A stretch of 19,052 bases of DNA from Thermodesulfatator sp. (GTDB lineage: Bacteria > Desulfobacterota > Thermodesulfobacteria > Thermodesulfobacteriales > Thermodesulfobacteriaceae), in the NCBI GenBank assembly GCA_003978075.1, contig QOAM01000003.1, positions 1 to 19,052 of the forward strand. Reading direction: 5' to 3'. The translations under genes and the position numbers were made by a program. The notes beneath the pieces were generated by a model. The model was given only the letters and a program-made list of their open reading frames with translations. It was not told the DNA's origin and made no database searches. Shown here in pieces: positions 1-7,927 of this stretch; the stretch's first letter is position 1, and each line of letters starts with the position of its first letter.

Positions 1-839
1 TTAATCTGAAAATATACGGTCTCTAAAGGGGCCACGTCCTCTTCTCGGGCTTCCTCTTCTTTAATATCCTGAATCTGGCGGGCCTGATCCAAGCGCTCCC
101 TTAAGGGGGCCACCCGAATCACTTGACCCACGCGAATCATGCCTAATCCCTTGCTGGCCAAGACCAGATCCAACACCTGGTCCCAAGGAATATCTTGTAG
201 GTGTAAGGTCACCCGGCCTCTCACCGTATCGCTGACCACGATATTCACCCCTCCCACCTGGGCCAGAAGCCGCAGGACGGCGTGGATGTCTGCATTCTGA
301 AAATCCACCGAAATAGGCCTTCCAATGTATCTTTCGCGAGTAAGAGGGATTTGAATCGCCTTTTCCGAGATCTTGGGCACCCAGATCTTTTCATACCACT
401 CTTTACCCACTTTTTTAAACTTGGAGGCCTCCTCCGAGGGAGCCTTGCGCAGCACCAAAATCAATCCCTTATCCTTTTTCTTGACCCGATAGTTTACGGG
501 CTCTTCGGTGGTTAATTCCAGACGCAGGTTGTCTCCTTCGACCCCTATATCCATCTCCTTCACCAATAGTTTCTTATTCCTCAAGCTCCGAAGCCATTCA
601 GGTTTCTCCACCCGGGTCTTCTGAAAACTGAGGATCACTCCTTTACGGTCTTTCTTGGCTAAGACCGTATAAACAGGCAACTCGTTTGCAAAAAGAAAGA
701 GCAGAGAGGTTTCGTTCTCACTTCCTAGGCACTCAACTCTCTGAAGGAGGTGATAGTTTACCGCCGAGGCGGCCCCTCCCCCCAGGGCCATCATAAGCAT
801 CCAGGCCCAAAGGACCTTCAACTTTTTAAGGAGTCCCAT
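1..839 (-). CDS. pilQ: Type IV pilus secretin PilQ, N-terminal part (cut by window edge)
   Basis: PilQ forms the outer-membrane secretin ring through which the type IV pilus leaves the cell. The visible 279 residues start at an ATG at 839 that overlaps the end of pilP by 14 bases. Residues 1-26 are a signal peptide (KKLK, then a hydrophobic stretch ending in ASA). Residues 30-135 are beta-rich and fit the AMIN-type periplasmic region. Residues 176-247 are a secretin/TonB short N-terminal (STN) domain, with the typical run VDFQNADIHAVLRLLAQ followed by VTLHLQDIPWDQVLD. The secretin barrel itself lies beyond the left edge. It is the last visible gene of the pilMNOPQ operon, in the order usual for this family. 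The identification is firm from both sequence and context. Confidence 0.93.
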   Translation of the reverse strand, partial: MGLLKKLKVLWAWMLMMALGGGAASAVNYHLLQRVECLGSENETSLLFLFANELPVYTVLAKKDRKGVILSFQKTRVEKPEWLRSLRNKKLLVKEMDIGVEGDNLRLELTTEEPVNYRVKKKDKGLILVLRKAPSEEASKFKKVGKEWYEKIWVPKISEKAIQIPLTRERYIGRPISVDFQNADIHAVLRLLAQVGGVNIVVSDTVRGRVTLHLQDIPWDQVLDLVLASKGLGMIRVGQVIRVAPLRERLDQARQIQDIKEEEAREEDVAPLETVYFQI

Positions 840-1353
840 GTCTTTCCTCCGCCGGCCTCAAAGATATTTTAGTGGTAACGATTTTCTCCTTCCCTAAAAA
901 ATCCACGGTTTTTTCTTTTACTAAGATATAATTATCCCCTATTTCGGCAATGTATCCTCCTCGATCCCCTATCTTGGTTCCTTCCGTTACAAAATACCCC
1001 TTGCCTGTAGGATCTTCGATAAGGGCCAAGCGCTGACGACCGGTATTAATAATCCCGGTGAGTTTTAGTTCCCCCAGGCTCCACTTTTCCAGAGGAGTAA
1101 GAGGCCTCCTAGGAGCCTTTTTCGGGGCCACCTCTAGGAAGAAAGGTTTAAAAGGATTTGTCCAGCCGATTAGACGGGTGTGATAGACTTCTTTTTTCAG
1201 GACCTTTCTCCAGGCCTCAAGTTGACGATCTTCCACTTTGATCGTAGGGGAAGGGCCCTTTTGAGGAGTGGTGGGCTTGCGTAGAGAGGGTTTTCGGCAA
1301 GCCCCTAAAGAAATCAAAAGGATTAAAACACCCAAGGTGCGGAGCAATTTCAT
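826..1353 (-). CDS. pilP: Type IV pilus assembly lipoprotein PilP
   Basis: PilP is an inner-membrane lipoprotein that links the PilNO alignment complex to the PilQ secretin. I place the start at the ATG at 1353, although the frame stays open to 1416. From 1353 the protein begins MKLLRTLGVLILLISLGAC, a textbook lipoprotein signal with the acceptor cysteine at residue 19, and the ATG overlaps the pilO stop as ATGA. The product is 175 residues, normal for PilP. A proline- and lysine-rich linker follows the lipobox. The C-terminal half (LGELKLTGII, LALIEDPTGKGYFV, GDRGGYIAEIGDNYILV) is the beta domain conserved in PilP. Its stop overlaps the pilQ start, so the two genes are probably translationally coupled. 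Confidence 0.92.
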   Translation of the reverse strand: MKLLRTLGVLILLISLGACRKPSLRKPTTPQKGPSPTIKVEDRQLEAWRKVLKKEVYHTRLIGWTNPFKPFFLEVAPKKAPRRPLTPLEKWSLGELKLTGIINTGRQRLALIEDPTGKGYFVTEGTKIGDRGGYIAEIGDNYILVKEKTVDFLGKEKIVTTKISLRPAEERHGTP

Positions 1354-1991
1354 CTTTTGCGGCCCTTGGAAGAGCTTAAAACCTTTCCGGTGTAGCGATA
1401 AGTAGCAAATTGACACACACTGTAAAGGAGGGGTTTTTTATGCACTTTATCCTCCCTTAGTTTTAAGTCCAGGGAGTCTATGGTAATAATTCGTGGGAGA
1501 TGTAAGGCCCTTTCCAAGAAGGAAACCAGGGCCGAAAATTCTCCCATCAACTCTACTCTAAAATGGATCTCATTGTAATAATTACGTACCACTTCTCTGG
1601 AGTTAGGAAAAAAGGAAATCACATTTAGTCCAGAATCTTTAGCTTGCGAGGAGACACTACGCAAAAGTCCGGGAATTTCCTTCTGAGTAGGAAGAATAGT
1701 GGCCACTTTTTTCAAAAAACGCTCTCGCTGGGCTATCTTTTTCTTTAAAAAAGCCCTCTTGCTAGCCAACTTTTGGTATCTGGCAATCTCTTTTTGCAGA
1801 TTTGCAATATCTCTTTTTATTTCGTCTATTTTATGATAAGTGGGTAATAAAAAGAAATAAATATATAAAAATAAAGGTAAAAATAGACTAATAATTGCCA
1901 AAAGAATTTTCTGCCTTCTAGGAAGAGGTTCAATCTGCGACTTAAACCAATCAGAAACCTTTTGAATATGTTCTTTTATTTCCTTTCCCAT
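1350..1991 (-). CDS. pilO: Type IV pilus inner-membrane protein PilO
   Basis: PilO pairs with PilN to form the periplasmic part of the pilus alignment complex. The 213-residue product has a short cytoplasmic N-terminus, one membrane helix at about residues 29-50, a coiled-coil at about 54-100 (IDEIKRDIANLQKEIARYQKL), and a ferredoxin-like C-terminal domain. The segment LPTQKEIPGLLRSVSSQAKDSG is the hallmark of the PilO family. The gene lies 12 bases downstream of pilN and overlaps pilP by four bases. The stretch is markedly AT-richer than lepA on the other side of pilM. Nothing looks broken. Confidence 0.92.
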   Translation of the reverse strand: MGKEIKEHIQKVSDWFKSQIEPLPRRQKILLAIISLFLPLFLYIYFFLLPTYHKIDEIKRDIANLQKEIARYQKLASKRAFLKKKIAQRERFLKKVATILPTQKEIPGLLRSVSSQAKDSGLNVISFFPNSREVVRNYYNEIHFRVELMGEFSALVSFLERALHLPRIITIDSLDLKLREDKVHKKPLLYSVCQFATYRYTGKVLSSSKGRKR

Positions 1992-2003
1992 CTTCTGAAA
2001 AGA

Positions 2004-2537
2004 TTAGTGTAAGGTTATTTTAAATTCTATTAATTCATAATGACCTAATTTTCTTTTTTTGGCATACTGAAGCCCCACATCCGTAAAAGTACCTTTCTTT
2101 TTAAGATTAGAAAGAAAATGAGCAACATTATCATAATCCATAGCAAAACCATTGACTAAAACTCTACCATTTTTTAACGAAAATTGAGAAAGATATACTT
2201 TGCCTAATGGAACGGAGAGCATGACCTCATCAAATATCTTAAGGTTAGTACCGCGTCTTCCTTGAAGGTCGACTATGGCCTTTATAATATGTGAAAGTTG
2301 TTCATCTTTCTTTTCGAGCTGTTTTATCTGTTTTATAATGGCCATATATTTCTGTTTTTCTCTTTCAAGATATTTTTTTTGGTTTTCAAGTTGTTCTAGT
2401 TGTCGATTCAAAGAAAGAAAAGAGAAAATAATACCCGAAACAACAATAAAAATAAAAACAATATAGGCTTTTTGCCAATCGAAGGTTAAGAGAGGCTTTT
2501 TCTTCTTTTTAGGAACAAAATTGAATTTTATGATCAT
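2004..2537 (-). CDS. pilN: Type IV pilus inner-membrane protein PilN
   Basis: PilN is a bitopic membrane protein. Its cytoplasmic tail binds PilM, and its periplasmic domain forms a heterodimer with PilO. The 177-residue product has a short basic N-terminus, a membrane helix at about residues 23-42, a coiled-coil at about 43-88 (RQLEQLENQKKYLEREKQK), and the C-terminal alpha-beta domain (VYLSQFSLKNGRVLVNGFA). The PilM-binding motif, usually close to INLLP, reads IKFNFVP here and is followed by five lysines, so it is recognisable but diverged. The start ATG at 2537 overlaps the pilM stop by four bases, indicating coupling. Confidence 0.9.
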   Translation of the reverse strand: MIIKFNFVPKKKKKPLLTFDWQKAYIVFIFIVVSGIIFSFLSLNRQLEQLENQKKYLEREKQKYMAIIKQIKQLEKKDEQLSHIIKAIVDLQGRRGTNLKIFDEVMLSVPLGKVYLSQFSLKNGRVLVNGFAMDYDNVAHFLSNLKKKGTFTDVGLQYAKKRKLGHYELIEFKITLH

Positions 2538-3577
2538 CCTATAAACTCTCTAATGGCTTGAGCAATAGCAAAAGCCCCTATTTTATTGATTAATTCAATG
2601 TAATTTTCGTCAAAATCGGAGGAAAAAGACAGCCTATCTTTAAAAGAATGGATCCTCACATCCAACTTCAGGTTTTCTTTAAAGAATCTATCTAAATTGG
2701 GTACAAGTGCTCCTCCACCTATGAAATAGACTTCTTGAGGAGGAGTGTAAAATTTAGCCTTAAATATTTCTAAACTATTTTCTAATTCTTCTAAAAAATT
2801 TCTAAAAAACTCAGAATAGACTTCTTTGACAGCATAACCTTTTTCGTCTTCAGGAATATTCATGGATAATCTTTCAGCTTCTTCTCGAGACAAATCGAGA
2901 TTCTGCATAAGATTTGTTGTTATCCAAGAAGTTCCTAAATCTATCTCTCGCGAAAATATAGGACCATATTCATCTATAAAAGCTGCCAGGGAACGCGTGT
3001 AACCAATATCTACGATTAACCGCTTAGCAGGACCATAAAGATATTCCCATAAATTCGAAAGAGCAAAAACATCTACATCAATGGCATTTATTTCTAGAGG
3101 AGATTTGGAAAAGAGATTAATCAAACCATTTATATACTCTTTTTGAGTAGTAGCAAAAATAATCGACATTTGTTCTTCACCTGATGGTAAGAAGGGAACA
3201 TAATCATAATAAATGTCTTCCATATCAAAAGGAATAAAAGTTTCTATCTCCGAAACCACCGCCTCTTGGAAATCCTGTCCTTCAGATAGAGTTAAAGGAA
3301 CACGTTCATAAAATGTAGTATAAGCATAAAGTCCTAAATTTACTAGCTTAAATCGCGGAGAAAAATTGGATAATAAAGTATTCAAAGAATTTAAAAAAAC
3401 TTGCTCATTTTGAACTATACCTACATTTACTACTCCTTCTGGAAGACGAATTTGACCAAAATTGGTAATAACTATAGAAGAGCCGCTCTGTTGGGCTTCA
3501 GCCAGTTTGAGGGAATAACTCCCTAGATCCAATCCCAAAAATCCACTACGCTTGAGGAAACGGTCTAATATACCCAT
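2534..3577 (-). CDS. pilM: Type IV pilus actin-like ATPase PilM
   Basis: PilM is the cytoplasmic actin-fold protein that binds ATP and the N-terminal tail of PilN, connecting the cytoplasmic motor to the inner-membrane alignment complex. The 347 residues are normal for the family. Visible actin-fold signatures are the phosphate-1 motif GLDLGSYSLK at 15-24, phosphate-2 VDIGYTRS at 189-196, and the adenosine motif FIGGGALVPNL from 285. The start ATG at 3577 is preceded only by a weak GGGA-type ribosome site. It is the first gene of the pilus operon and diverges from lepA. Its codons are strongly AT-biased compared with lepA. A promoter candidate lies just upstream in the shared intergenic gap. 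Confidence 0.93.
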   Translation of the reverse strand: MGILDRFLKRSGFLGLDLGSYSLKLAEAQQSGSSIVITNFGQIRLPEGVVNVGIVQNEQVFLNSLNTLLSNFSPRFKLVNLGLYAYTTFYERVPLTLSEGQDFQEAVVSEIETFIPFDMEDIYYDYVPFLPSGEEQMSIIFATTQKEYINGLINLFSKSPLEINAIDVDVFALSNLWEYLYGPAKRLIVDIGYTRSLAAFIDEYGPIFSREIDLGTSWITTNLMQNLDLSREEAERLSMNIPEDEKGYAVKEVYSEFFRNFLEELENSLEIFKAKFYTPPQEVYFIGGGALVPNLDRFFKENLKLDVRIHSFKDRLSFSSDFDENYIELINKIGAFAIAQAIREFIG

Positions 3578-3592
3578 GGGATACTGTAATCC

Positions 3593-3621
3593 CTTATCTC
3601 AAAAAAAATTTACCTTGTCAA
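3593..3621 (-). promoter_or_regulatory. Candidate sigma-70-type promoter of the pilM operon
   Basis: Read on the minus strand, TTGACA (3621-3616, a perfect -35) is followed after 17 bases by GATAAG (3598-3593, four of six matches to TATAAT). The box lies about 16 bases upstream of the pilM ATG, so the leader would be very short. The -35 box shares five bases with that of the lepA promoter candidate on the other strand. Confidence 0.5.
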
Positions 3622-3643
3622 GTGCGCATTTTATTTTTATCTT
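3615..3643 (+). promoter_or_regulatory. lepA promoter: Candidate sigma-70-type promoter of lepA
   Basis: TTGTCA (3615-3620) and TATCTT (3638-3643) are separated by 17 bases, the ideal spacing. The candidate lies 34 bases upstream of the lepA ATG. A purine-rich ribosome site GGAGGTG (3660-3666) follows. The predicted -35 overlaps the minus-strand -35 of pilM. Confidence 0.5.
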
Positions 3644-3677
3644 ATGGATCGCTGAAGGGGGAGGTGGACTTAAGAAG

Positions 3678-5477
3678 ATGAAGGCGTTTCCTCAAGAGCG
3701 GATAAGAAATTTTTCCATTATCGCCCATGTGGACCACGGCAAGTCCACCTTAGCTGATCGTCTGCTCGAGGCCACAGGAGCTATTTCAGAAAGAGAAAGA
3801 CGAGAGCAGTTTTTGGATAAATTGGAGCTTGAAAGGGAGCGGGGAATTACCATTAAGGCCCAGGCGGTGCGCCTCTATTATCAGGCCCAAGATGGTCAAC
3901 TTTACCAACTAAACCTTATCGATACCCCCGGACACGTGGATTTCTCTTACGAAGTCTCACGGGCCCTTTCGGCCTGCGAAGGAGCCCTCCTGGTCGTGGA
4001 CGCCTCCCAAGGGGTGGAGGCCCAGACCCTGGCCAATGTCTACCTGGCCCTAGAAAATGATCTAGAGATCATTCCCGTGCTCAACAAGATTGACTTACCT
4101 CAAGCCGACCCAGAAAGGGTTCGCCAGGAGATTGAAGAGATTATCGGTCTTGAGGCTCAAGAAGCCTTGCTCGTGAGTGCCAAACTGGGTATCGGCACTC
4201 AAGACATTCTGGAAAGCATCGTAAAGAAAGTTCCTCCCCCCCGAGGGGATCGCCAAGCCCCCTTACGGGCCCTCATCTTTGATTCCTGGTACGATCCTTA
4301 TCTGGGAGTGGTCGTTCTTATCCGGGTGGTGGACGGCAAAATCCATGTAGGACAACGCATTCAGCTTCTGTCCACCGGTAGAACCTATGAGGTGACTAAA
4401 GTGGGGGTCTTTGCCCCTCACCCTACCTCCGTAGATGTGCTTTTTGCCGGAGAAGTGGGCTTTTTTGCCGCAGGGATCAAAGAGGTGCGAGAAACACGTA
4501 TCGGTGACACAGTGACCGAAGCCGGGGCTCAGGTGAAGCCTCTACCGGGCTTTCGGGAAACTAAACCCATGGTCTTTGCGGGAATCTTTCCGGTAATAAG
4601 TGAAGATTATGAAGATCTCCGAGAGGCCATCGAAAAACTTTGGCTAAACGATCCGGCCTTCTCCTACGAACCGGAGACCTCAGCCGCCTTGGGCTTCGGA
4701 TTTCGGTGTGGTTTCCAAGGACTCTTACATATGGAGATCGTGCAGGAGCGGCTAGAAAGAGAATTCGGTCTCAATCTTATTACTACCGCCCCCTCGGTAC
4801 GTTATCGGGTGGAACTCCTAGACGGTCGGGAAATAGAAATCGAAAATCCGGCCCAATGGCCAGATCCAGGAAAGATCCGCCGCGTAAAAGAGCCCTATAT
4901 TCGTGCGGAAATTTACACCCCTAAGGAGTTTATCGGAGCTATCCTTAGCTTGTGTGAAGAAAAACGAGGTATTCAAAAAGAGATACGCTATCTCACCCCA
5001 GAAAGGGTTCTCCTGGTTTATGAGCTTCCTTTTGCTGAAGTGGTTTTAGACTTTTTCGACCGCCTGAAATCCGTTTCCCGGGGTTATGCCTCTTTAGACT
5101 ACCAGTTCGTGGATTATCGGCCGGGAGAGATGGTGAAAATGGACATCCTCATCAACAAACAGCCGGTAGACGCCCTTTCGGTGATTGTGCATCGGGACAA
5201 GGCCTACTACCGGGGGCGGGAGCTGGTCTCTCGTCTTAAGGAAGTCATTCCACGGCAGCTTTTTGAGGTGGTGATTCAGGCGGCTATCGGATCTAAGATC
5301 ATTGCTCGAGAACGTATTCCTCCTCTCCGTAAAGACGTGCTGGCTAAATGCTACGGAGGGGACGTGACCCGCAAGAAAAAACTCCTCGAAAAACAAAAAG
5401 AGGGTAAGAAGCGCATGAAGGCCTTGGGACAAGTGGAGATCCCGCAGGAGGCCTTCCTGGCGGTGCTTAAGCTTTGA
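3678..5477 (+). CDS. lepA: Elongation factor 4 (LepA), ribosome-associated GTPase
   Basis: LepA/EF4 is a translational GTPase of the EF-G class that acts on stalled or initiating ribosomes. I start at the ATG at 3678, giving MKAFPQERIRNFSIIAHVDHGKST. The frame stays open upstream, but those residues overlap pilM and do not resemble LepA. The 599-residue length equals the family norm. Visible GTPase motifs are P-loop HVDHGKST (17-24), ERERGITI, DTPGH and NKID. The C-terminal part includes the LepA-specific region (YRGRELVSRLKEVIPRQLFE, then ARERIPPLRKDVLAKCYGGD), which sets it apart from EF-G. The ribosome site GGAGGTG lies 11 bases before the ATG. The gene is much richer in GC than the pil genes on its left. 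Confidence 0.97.
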   Translation: MKAFPQERIRNFSIIAHVDHGKSTLADRLLEATGAISERERREQFLDKLELERERGITIKAQAVRLYYQAQDGQLYQLNLIDTPGHVDFSYEVSRALSACEGALLVVDASQGVEAQTLANVYLALENDLEIIPVLNKIDLPQADPERVRQEIEEIIGLEAQEALLVSAKLGIGTQDILESIVKKVPPPRGDRQAPLRALIFDSWYDPYLGVVVLIRVVDGKIHVGQRIQLLSTGRTYEVTKVGVFAPHPTSVDVLFAGEVGFFAAGIKEVRETRIGDTVTEAGAQVKPLPGFRETKPMVFAGIFPVISEDYEDLREAIEKLWLNDPAFSYEPETSAALGFGFRCGFQGLLHMEIVQERLEREFGLNLITTAPSVRYRVELLDGREIEIENPAQWPDPGKIRRVKEPYIRAEIYTPKEFIGAILSLCEEKRGIQKEIRYLTPERVLLVYELPFAEVVLDFFDRLKSVSRGYASLDYQFVDYRPGEMVKMDILINKQPVDALSVIVHRDKAYYRGRELVSRLKEVIPRQLFEVVIQAAIGSKIIARERIPPLRKDVLAKCYGGDVTRKKKLLEKQKEGKKRMKALGQVEIPQEAFLAVLKL

Positions 5478-5497
5478 GCTTCAAGATCGAGAGAAAA

Positions 5498-5540
5498 AGA
5501 GGTGAACTAGGAGTAAAAGGGATTGGGGGGCGAAACCTCT
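5498..5540. repeat. Inverted repeat between lepA and radC
   Basis: AGAGGT (5498-5503) and ACCTCT (5535-5540) form a perfect six-base inverted repeat. The 31-base loop contains three G-runs (GGAG, GGG, GGGGGG). No T-run follows, so it is not a standard intrinsic terminator. It may be an RNA fold in the radC leader; no known riboswitch class is recognised. Confidence 0.25.
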
Positions 5541-5570
5541 AACAAAAAGATTTCTTAATAAAAGGGGCTT

Positions 5571-6284
5571 TTGGTGGGTTTTCGGCGCGATGTCTCCGGG
5601 CATCGAGAGCGTCTGCGACAGCGCTTTCTTCAATATGGTCTGGAGGCCTTTACCGACGAGGATGTCTTGGAGATGCTCTTGGCCTTTGGCACTCCTCGGC
5701 GGGACACTCGAGGCATGGCCCGGGAGCTTCTTCGACGATTTGGCTCCCTGCCTCAAGTATTGGAGGCTCCTCTGGAGGAGCTCACTCAGGTGCCCGGGGT
5801 GGGAACGCGCAATGTGCTTCCTCTCAAATTTGTCCACGAGGTAGCCCGGCGCTATCTCCGCCGCCGCTTGGAAACCCGTCCTCAGTTGCGAAACGCTCGC
5901 GAGGTATGCGAGTATCTAGCCCATGAGTTAGCAGACCGGCCTCAAGAGGTGGTTCTGGCCGTTTTTCTGGATGCCCGGAAGCGGGTGCTAGCCTTAGAGG
6001 AGCTCTTCCGCGGGACTCTCACCGAGGCTGCGGTTTACCCTCGCGAGGTTTTCCGTCTGGCTTTTACCCATCGCGCTGCCGCCTTCATCCTGGCCCATAA
6101 TCATCCGAGCGGTGATCCTTCTCCCTCTTCGGCCGATATATCTCTCACCCGTAGACTTCTCCTGGCTGGTCGCCTCTTGCACACGCGCCTTCTGGATCAT
6201 CTTATCTTGGGCCGGGAGGGATACTTCAGTTTTGCCGAAAAGGGTCTGCTTGCCCAGCTGGAAGAGGAGCTTTCCGGTCCATGA
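5571..6284 (+). CDS. radC: RadC family JAB-domain protein (JAMM metalloprotease fold)
   Basis: RadC proteins combine a helix-hairpin-helix segment with a JAB/MPN metalloprotease-like domain. The name dates from a supposed role in DNA repair, and the true activity is unsettled. The 237-residue product shows the usual N-terminus HRERLRQRFLQYG, a helix-hairpin-helix near 71-95 (LTQVPGVGTRNVLPLKF), and the metal-binding motif HNHPSGDPSPSSAD at 176-189, with both histidines, the serine and the aspartate in place. The start is uncertain: TTG at 5571 or GTG at 5574, both behind a modest AGGGG. The stop overlaps the ispH start (ATGA), so the two are co-transcribed. Confidence 0.9.
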   Translation: MVGFRRDVSGHRERLRQRFLQYGLEAFTDEDVLEMLLAFGTPRRDTRGMARELLRRFGSLPQVLEAPLEELTQVPGVGTRNVLPLKFVHEVARRYLRRRLETRPQLRNAREVCEYLAHELADRPQEVVLAVFLDARKRVLALEELFRGTLTEAAVYPREVFRLAFTHRAAAFILAHNHPSGDPSPSSADISLTRRLLLAGRLLHTRLLDHLILGREGYFSFAEKGLLAQLEEELSGP

Positions 6285-7927
6285 AGATCGAAATCGCTCG
6301 CCAGGCTGGCTTTTGTATGGGCGTAAGACGAGCTATGCGTCTGGCCCTACGGGCCGCAGAGACCTCTCCCGGGCCGGTCTATACTTACGGTCCCCTTATC
6401 CATAACCCTCAGGCTCTAGAGCTCCTTCGAAGGTTAGGGGTGGAGGATCTACGAGAACACCCCGATGCCCAAAAGGGAGTGGTCATTATCCGGGCCCATG
6501 GAGTGCCTCCGGAAGAAAAAAAGGCCCTTGAGAACCGAGGCTTTAAAGTCCTCGACGGCACCTGCCCTCGAGTGGCTCGGGTGCAGGCCCTGGCCCGTCG
6601 GTACGCCCGCGAGGGCTACCAGGTGATCATTATCGGCGATCGGGAACACGCCGAAGTTAAAGGTATTTTAGCCTATACCCAAGGGCGGGGGGCTGTGGTA
6701 AGTCAAGTTGCGGATCTGGAGAGCCTCCCCCCCTTGGAAAAATATGTGATCCTTTCCCAAACTACCCAGGACGAAGAGCTCTTCGCGTTCCTTTCGCAGG
6801 AGATCCTCTCGCGCTGGCCCGGGGGAAAGGTAGTGAATACCATTTGTCACGCTACCCACGAGCGCCAGGAAAGTATTCGGGAATTAGCTACCCGCTGTGA
6901 GGCCGTGGTGGTGGTGGGAGGCCGAGGAAGCGCCAATACCAATCGCTTGGTCCAAATCGCTCGCGAAGAAAAACGAGAGGCCTTCTTGGTAGAAACTCCG
7001 GAGGAGTTGCCCTTAGAAAAGCTGGAGCATTTCGAGCGTATCGGTGTCTCCGCTGGGGCCTCTACCCCTAACTGGCTCATCAATGGGGTGGTAGAACGTT
7101 TGAAATCTCACCGTAATCCCTGGCGCAAGGGTCTTTTGGCGGCCCTTTATCTTCATGGGCCGCTCTCTCTCTCTGTGGCCGGGTTTACCGCCGGTGCGGC
7201 TCTTCTAGCCCGAGGGACTCTCCATCTTCTCCAACCTCTTTTGACCTTTCTTTTGACCTTCTTTGCCCATACCTGGAATCTCCTGATAGCCCGAGGTTTT
7301 ATTTCTCTCTGCCAGCCTTACAAGGCCGCCTTTTATGCCCGCTACGAGAAACCTCTGGTGGGTGCGGTGGTAGGAAGCTTTCTTCTGGCCCTTCTCCTGG
7401 CCTTTCAAGAAAATCCGGTAATCTTCGTAAGCTTGGCCCTCCTAGGGGGTCTTTCCGCCCTTTACAGTCTCACCGGCCTTCGGAGCCTCTTTCCTGGAAA
7501 CCGCACCTTTTTTATTCCCGCCTACTGGGTAGTCCTGGCCTTGATTTTAAGTTTTCCTTGGAAAAATCTCTCTCCACTCCTTTTTCTTTTCCCCCTGGCC
7601 CTCTGGCAGGCCCTTTATCTAGATCTTCTCGACCTTTTTGAAGATGGCTTCTTAGGCAAAGAATCTCTTGCGGCCTTTTTGGAAGAAAAAAAGACGCTTT
7701 TAGCCCTAAAAATGCTCTCTATCTTCTGTTTCTCCTTGGATATCTTCCTAGCTTTGAAATACGACCAGAAATTTCTAATAATGCTACCTCTTTGGATATA
7801 CCTTTTGGGGCTTGCGGTTTATATTAGTCGGCGACCTCTGGGGCGCAGACTGTTCCTGGAATATTTGGGGTTGAGCCCTGGGTTGATCTTCGGAGGGTTG
7901 GCTTGGATAATGCGAGGAGTTTCGTGA
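6281..7927 (+). CDS. ispH: HMBPP reductase (IspH) fused to a UbiA-like membrane domain
   Basis: Residues 1-280 are a complete IspH, the iron-sulfur enzyme that reduces HMBPP to IPP and DMAPP in the last step of the MEP isoprenoid pathway. Cluster cysteines C12, C95 and C189 are present. So are active-site H41, H73, H123 and E125, S217-x-N219, and S261. Normal bacterial IspH ends near residue 310. Here the frame continues through about 268 hydrophobic residues (281-548) with roughly seven to nine predicted membrane helices. The segment DLLDLFEDGFLGKESL (448-463) resembles the second aspartate motif of UbiA prenyltransferases. The expected first motif (NDxxD) is missing; the nearest match is WNLLIA at 332-337. 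The IspH half is certain. The tail as a UbiA relative is a guess from pattern. Confidence 0.9.
   Translation: MKIEIARQAGFCMGVRRAMRLALRAAETSPGPVYTYGPLIHNPQALELLRRLGVEDLREHPDAQKGVVIIRAHGVPPEEKKALENRGFKVLDGTCPRVARVQALARRYAREGYQVIIIGDREHAEVKGILAYTQGRGAVVSQVADLESLPPLEKYVILSQTTQDEELFAFLSQEILSRWPGGKVVNTICHATHERQESIRELATRCEAVVVVGGRGSANTNRLVQIAREEKREAFLVETPEELPLEKLEHFERIGVSAGASTPNWLINGVVERLKSHRNPWRKGLLAALYLHGPLSLSVAGFTAGAALLARGTLHLLQPLLTFLLTFFAHTWNLLIARGFISLCQPYKAAFYARYEKPLVGAVVGSFLLALLLAFQENPVIFVSLALLGGLSALYSLTGLRSLFPGNRTFFIPAYWVVLALILSFPWKNLSPLLFLFPLALWQALYLDLLDLFEDGFLGKESLAAFLEEKKTLLALKMLSIFCFSLDIFLALKYDQKFLIMLPLWIYLLGLAVYISRRPLGRRLFLEYLGLSPGLIFGGLAWIMRGVS

Noticed and set aside
3552..3677. Upstream extension of the lepA frame
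   Set aside because: The extra residues overlap pilM and the promoter region and do not resemble LepA. ATG 3678 gives the normal family length.
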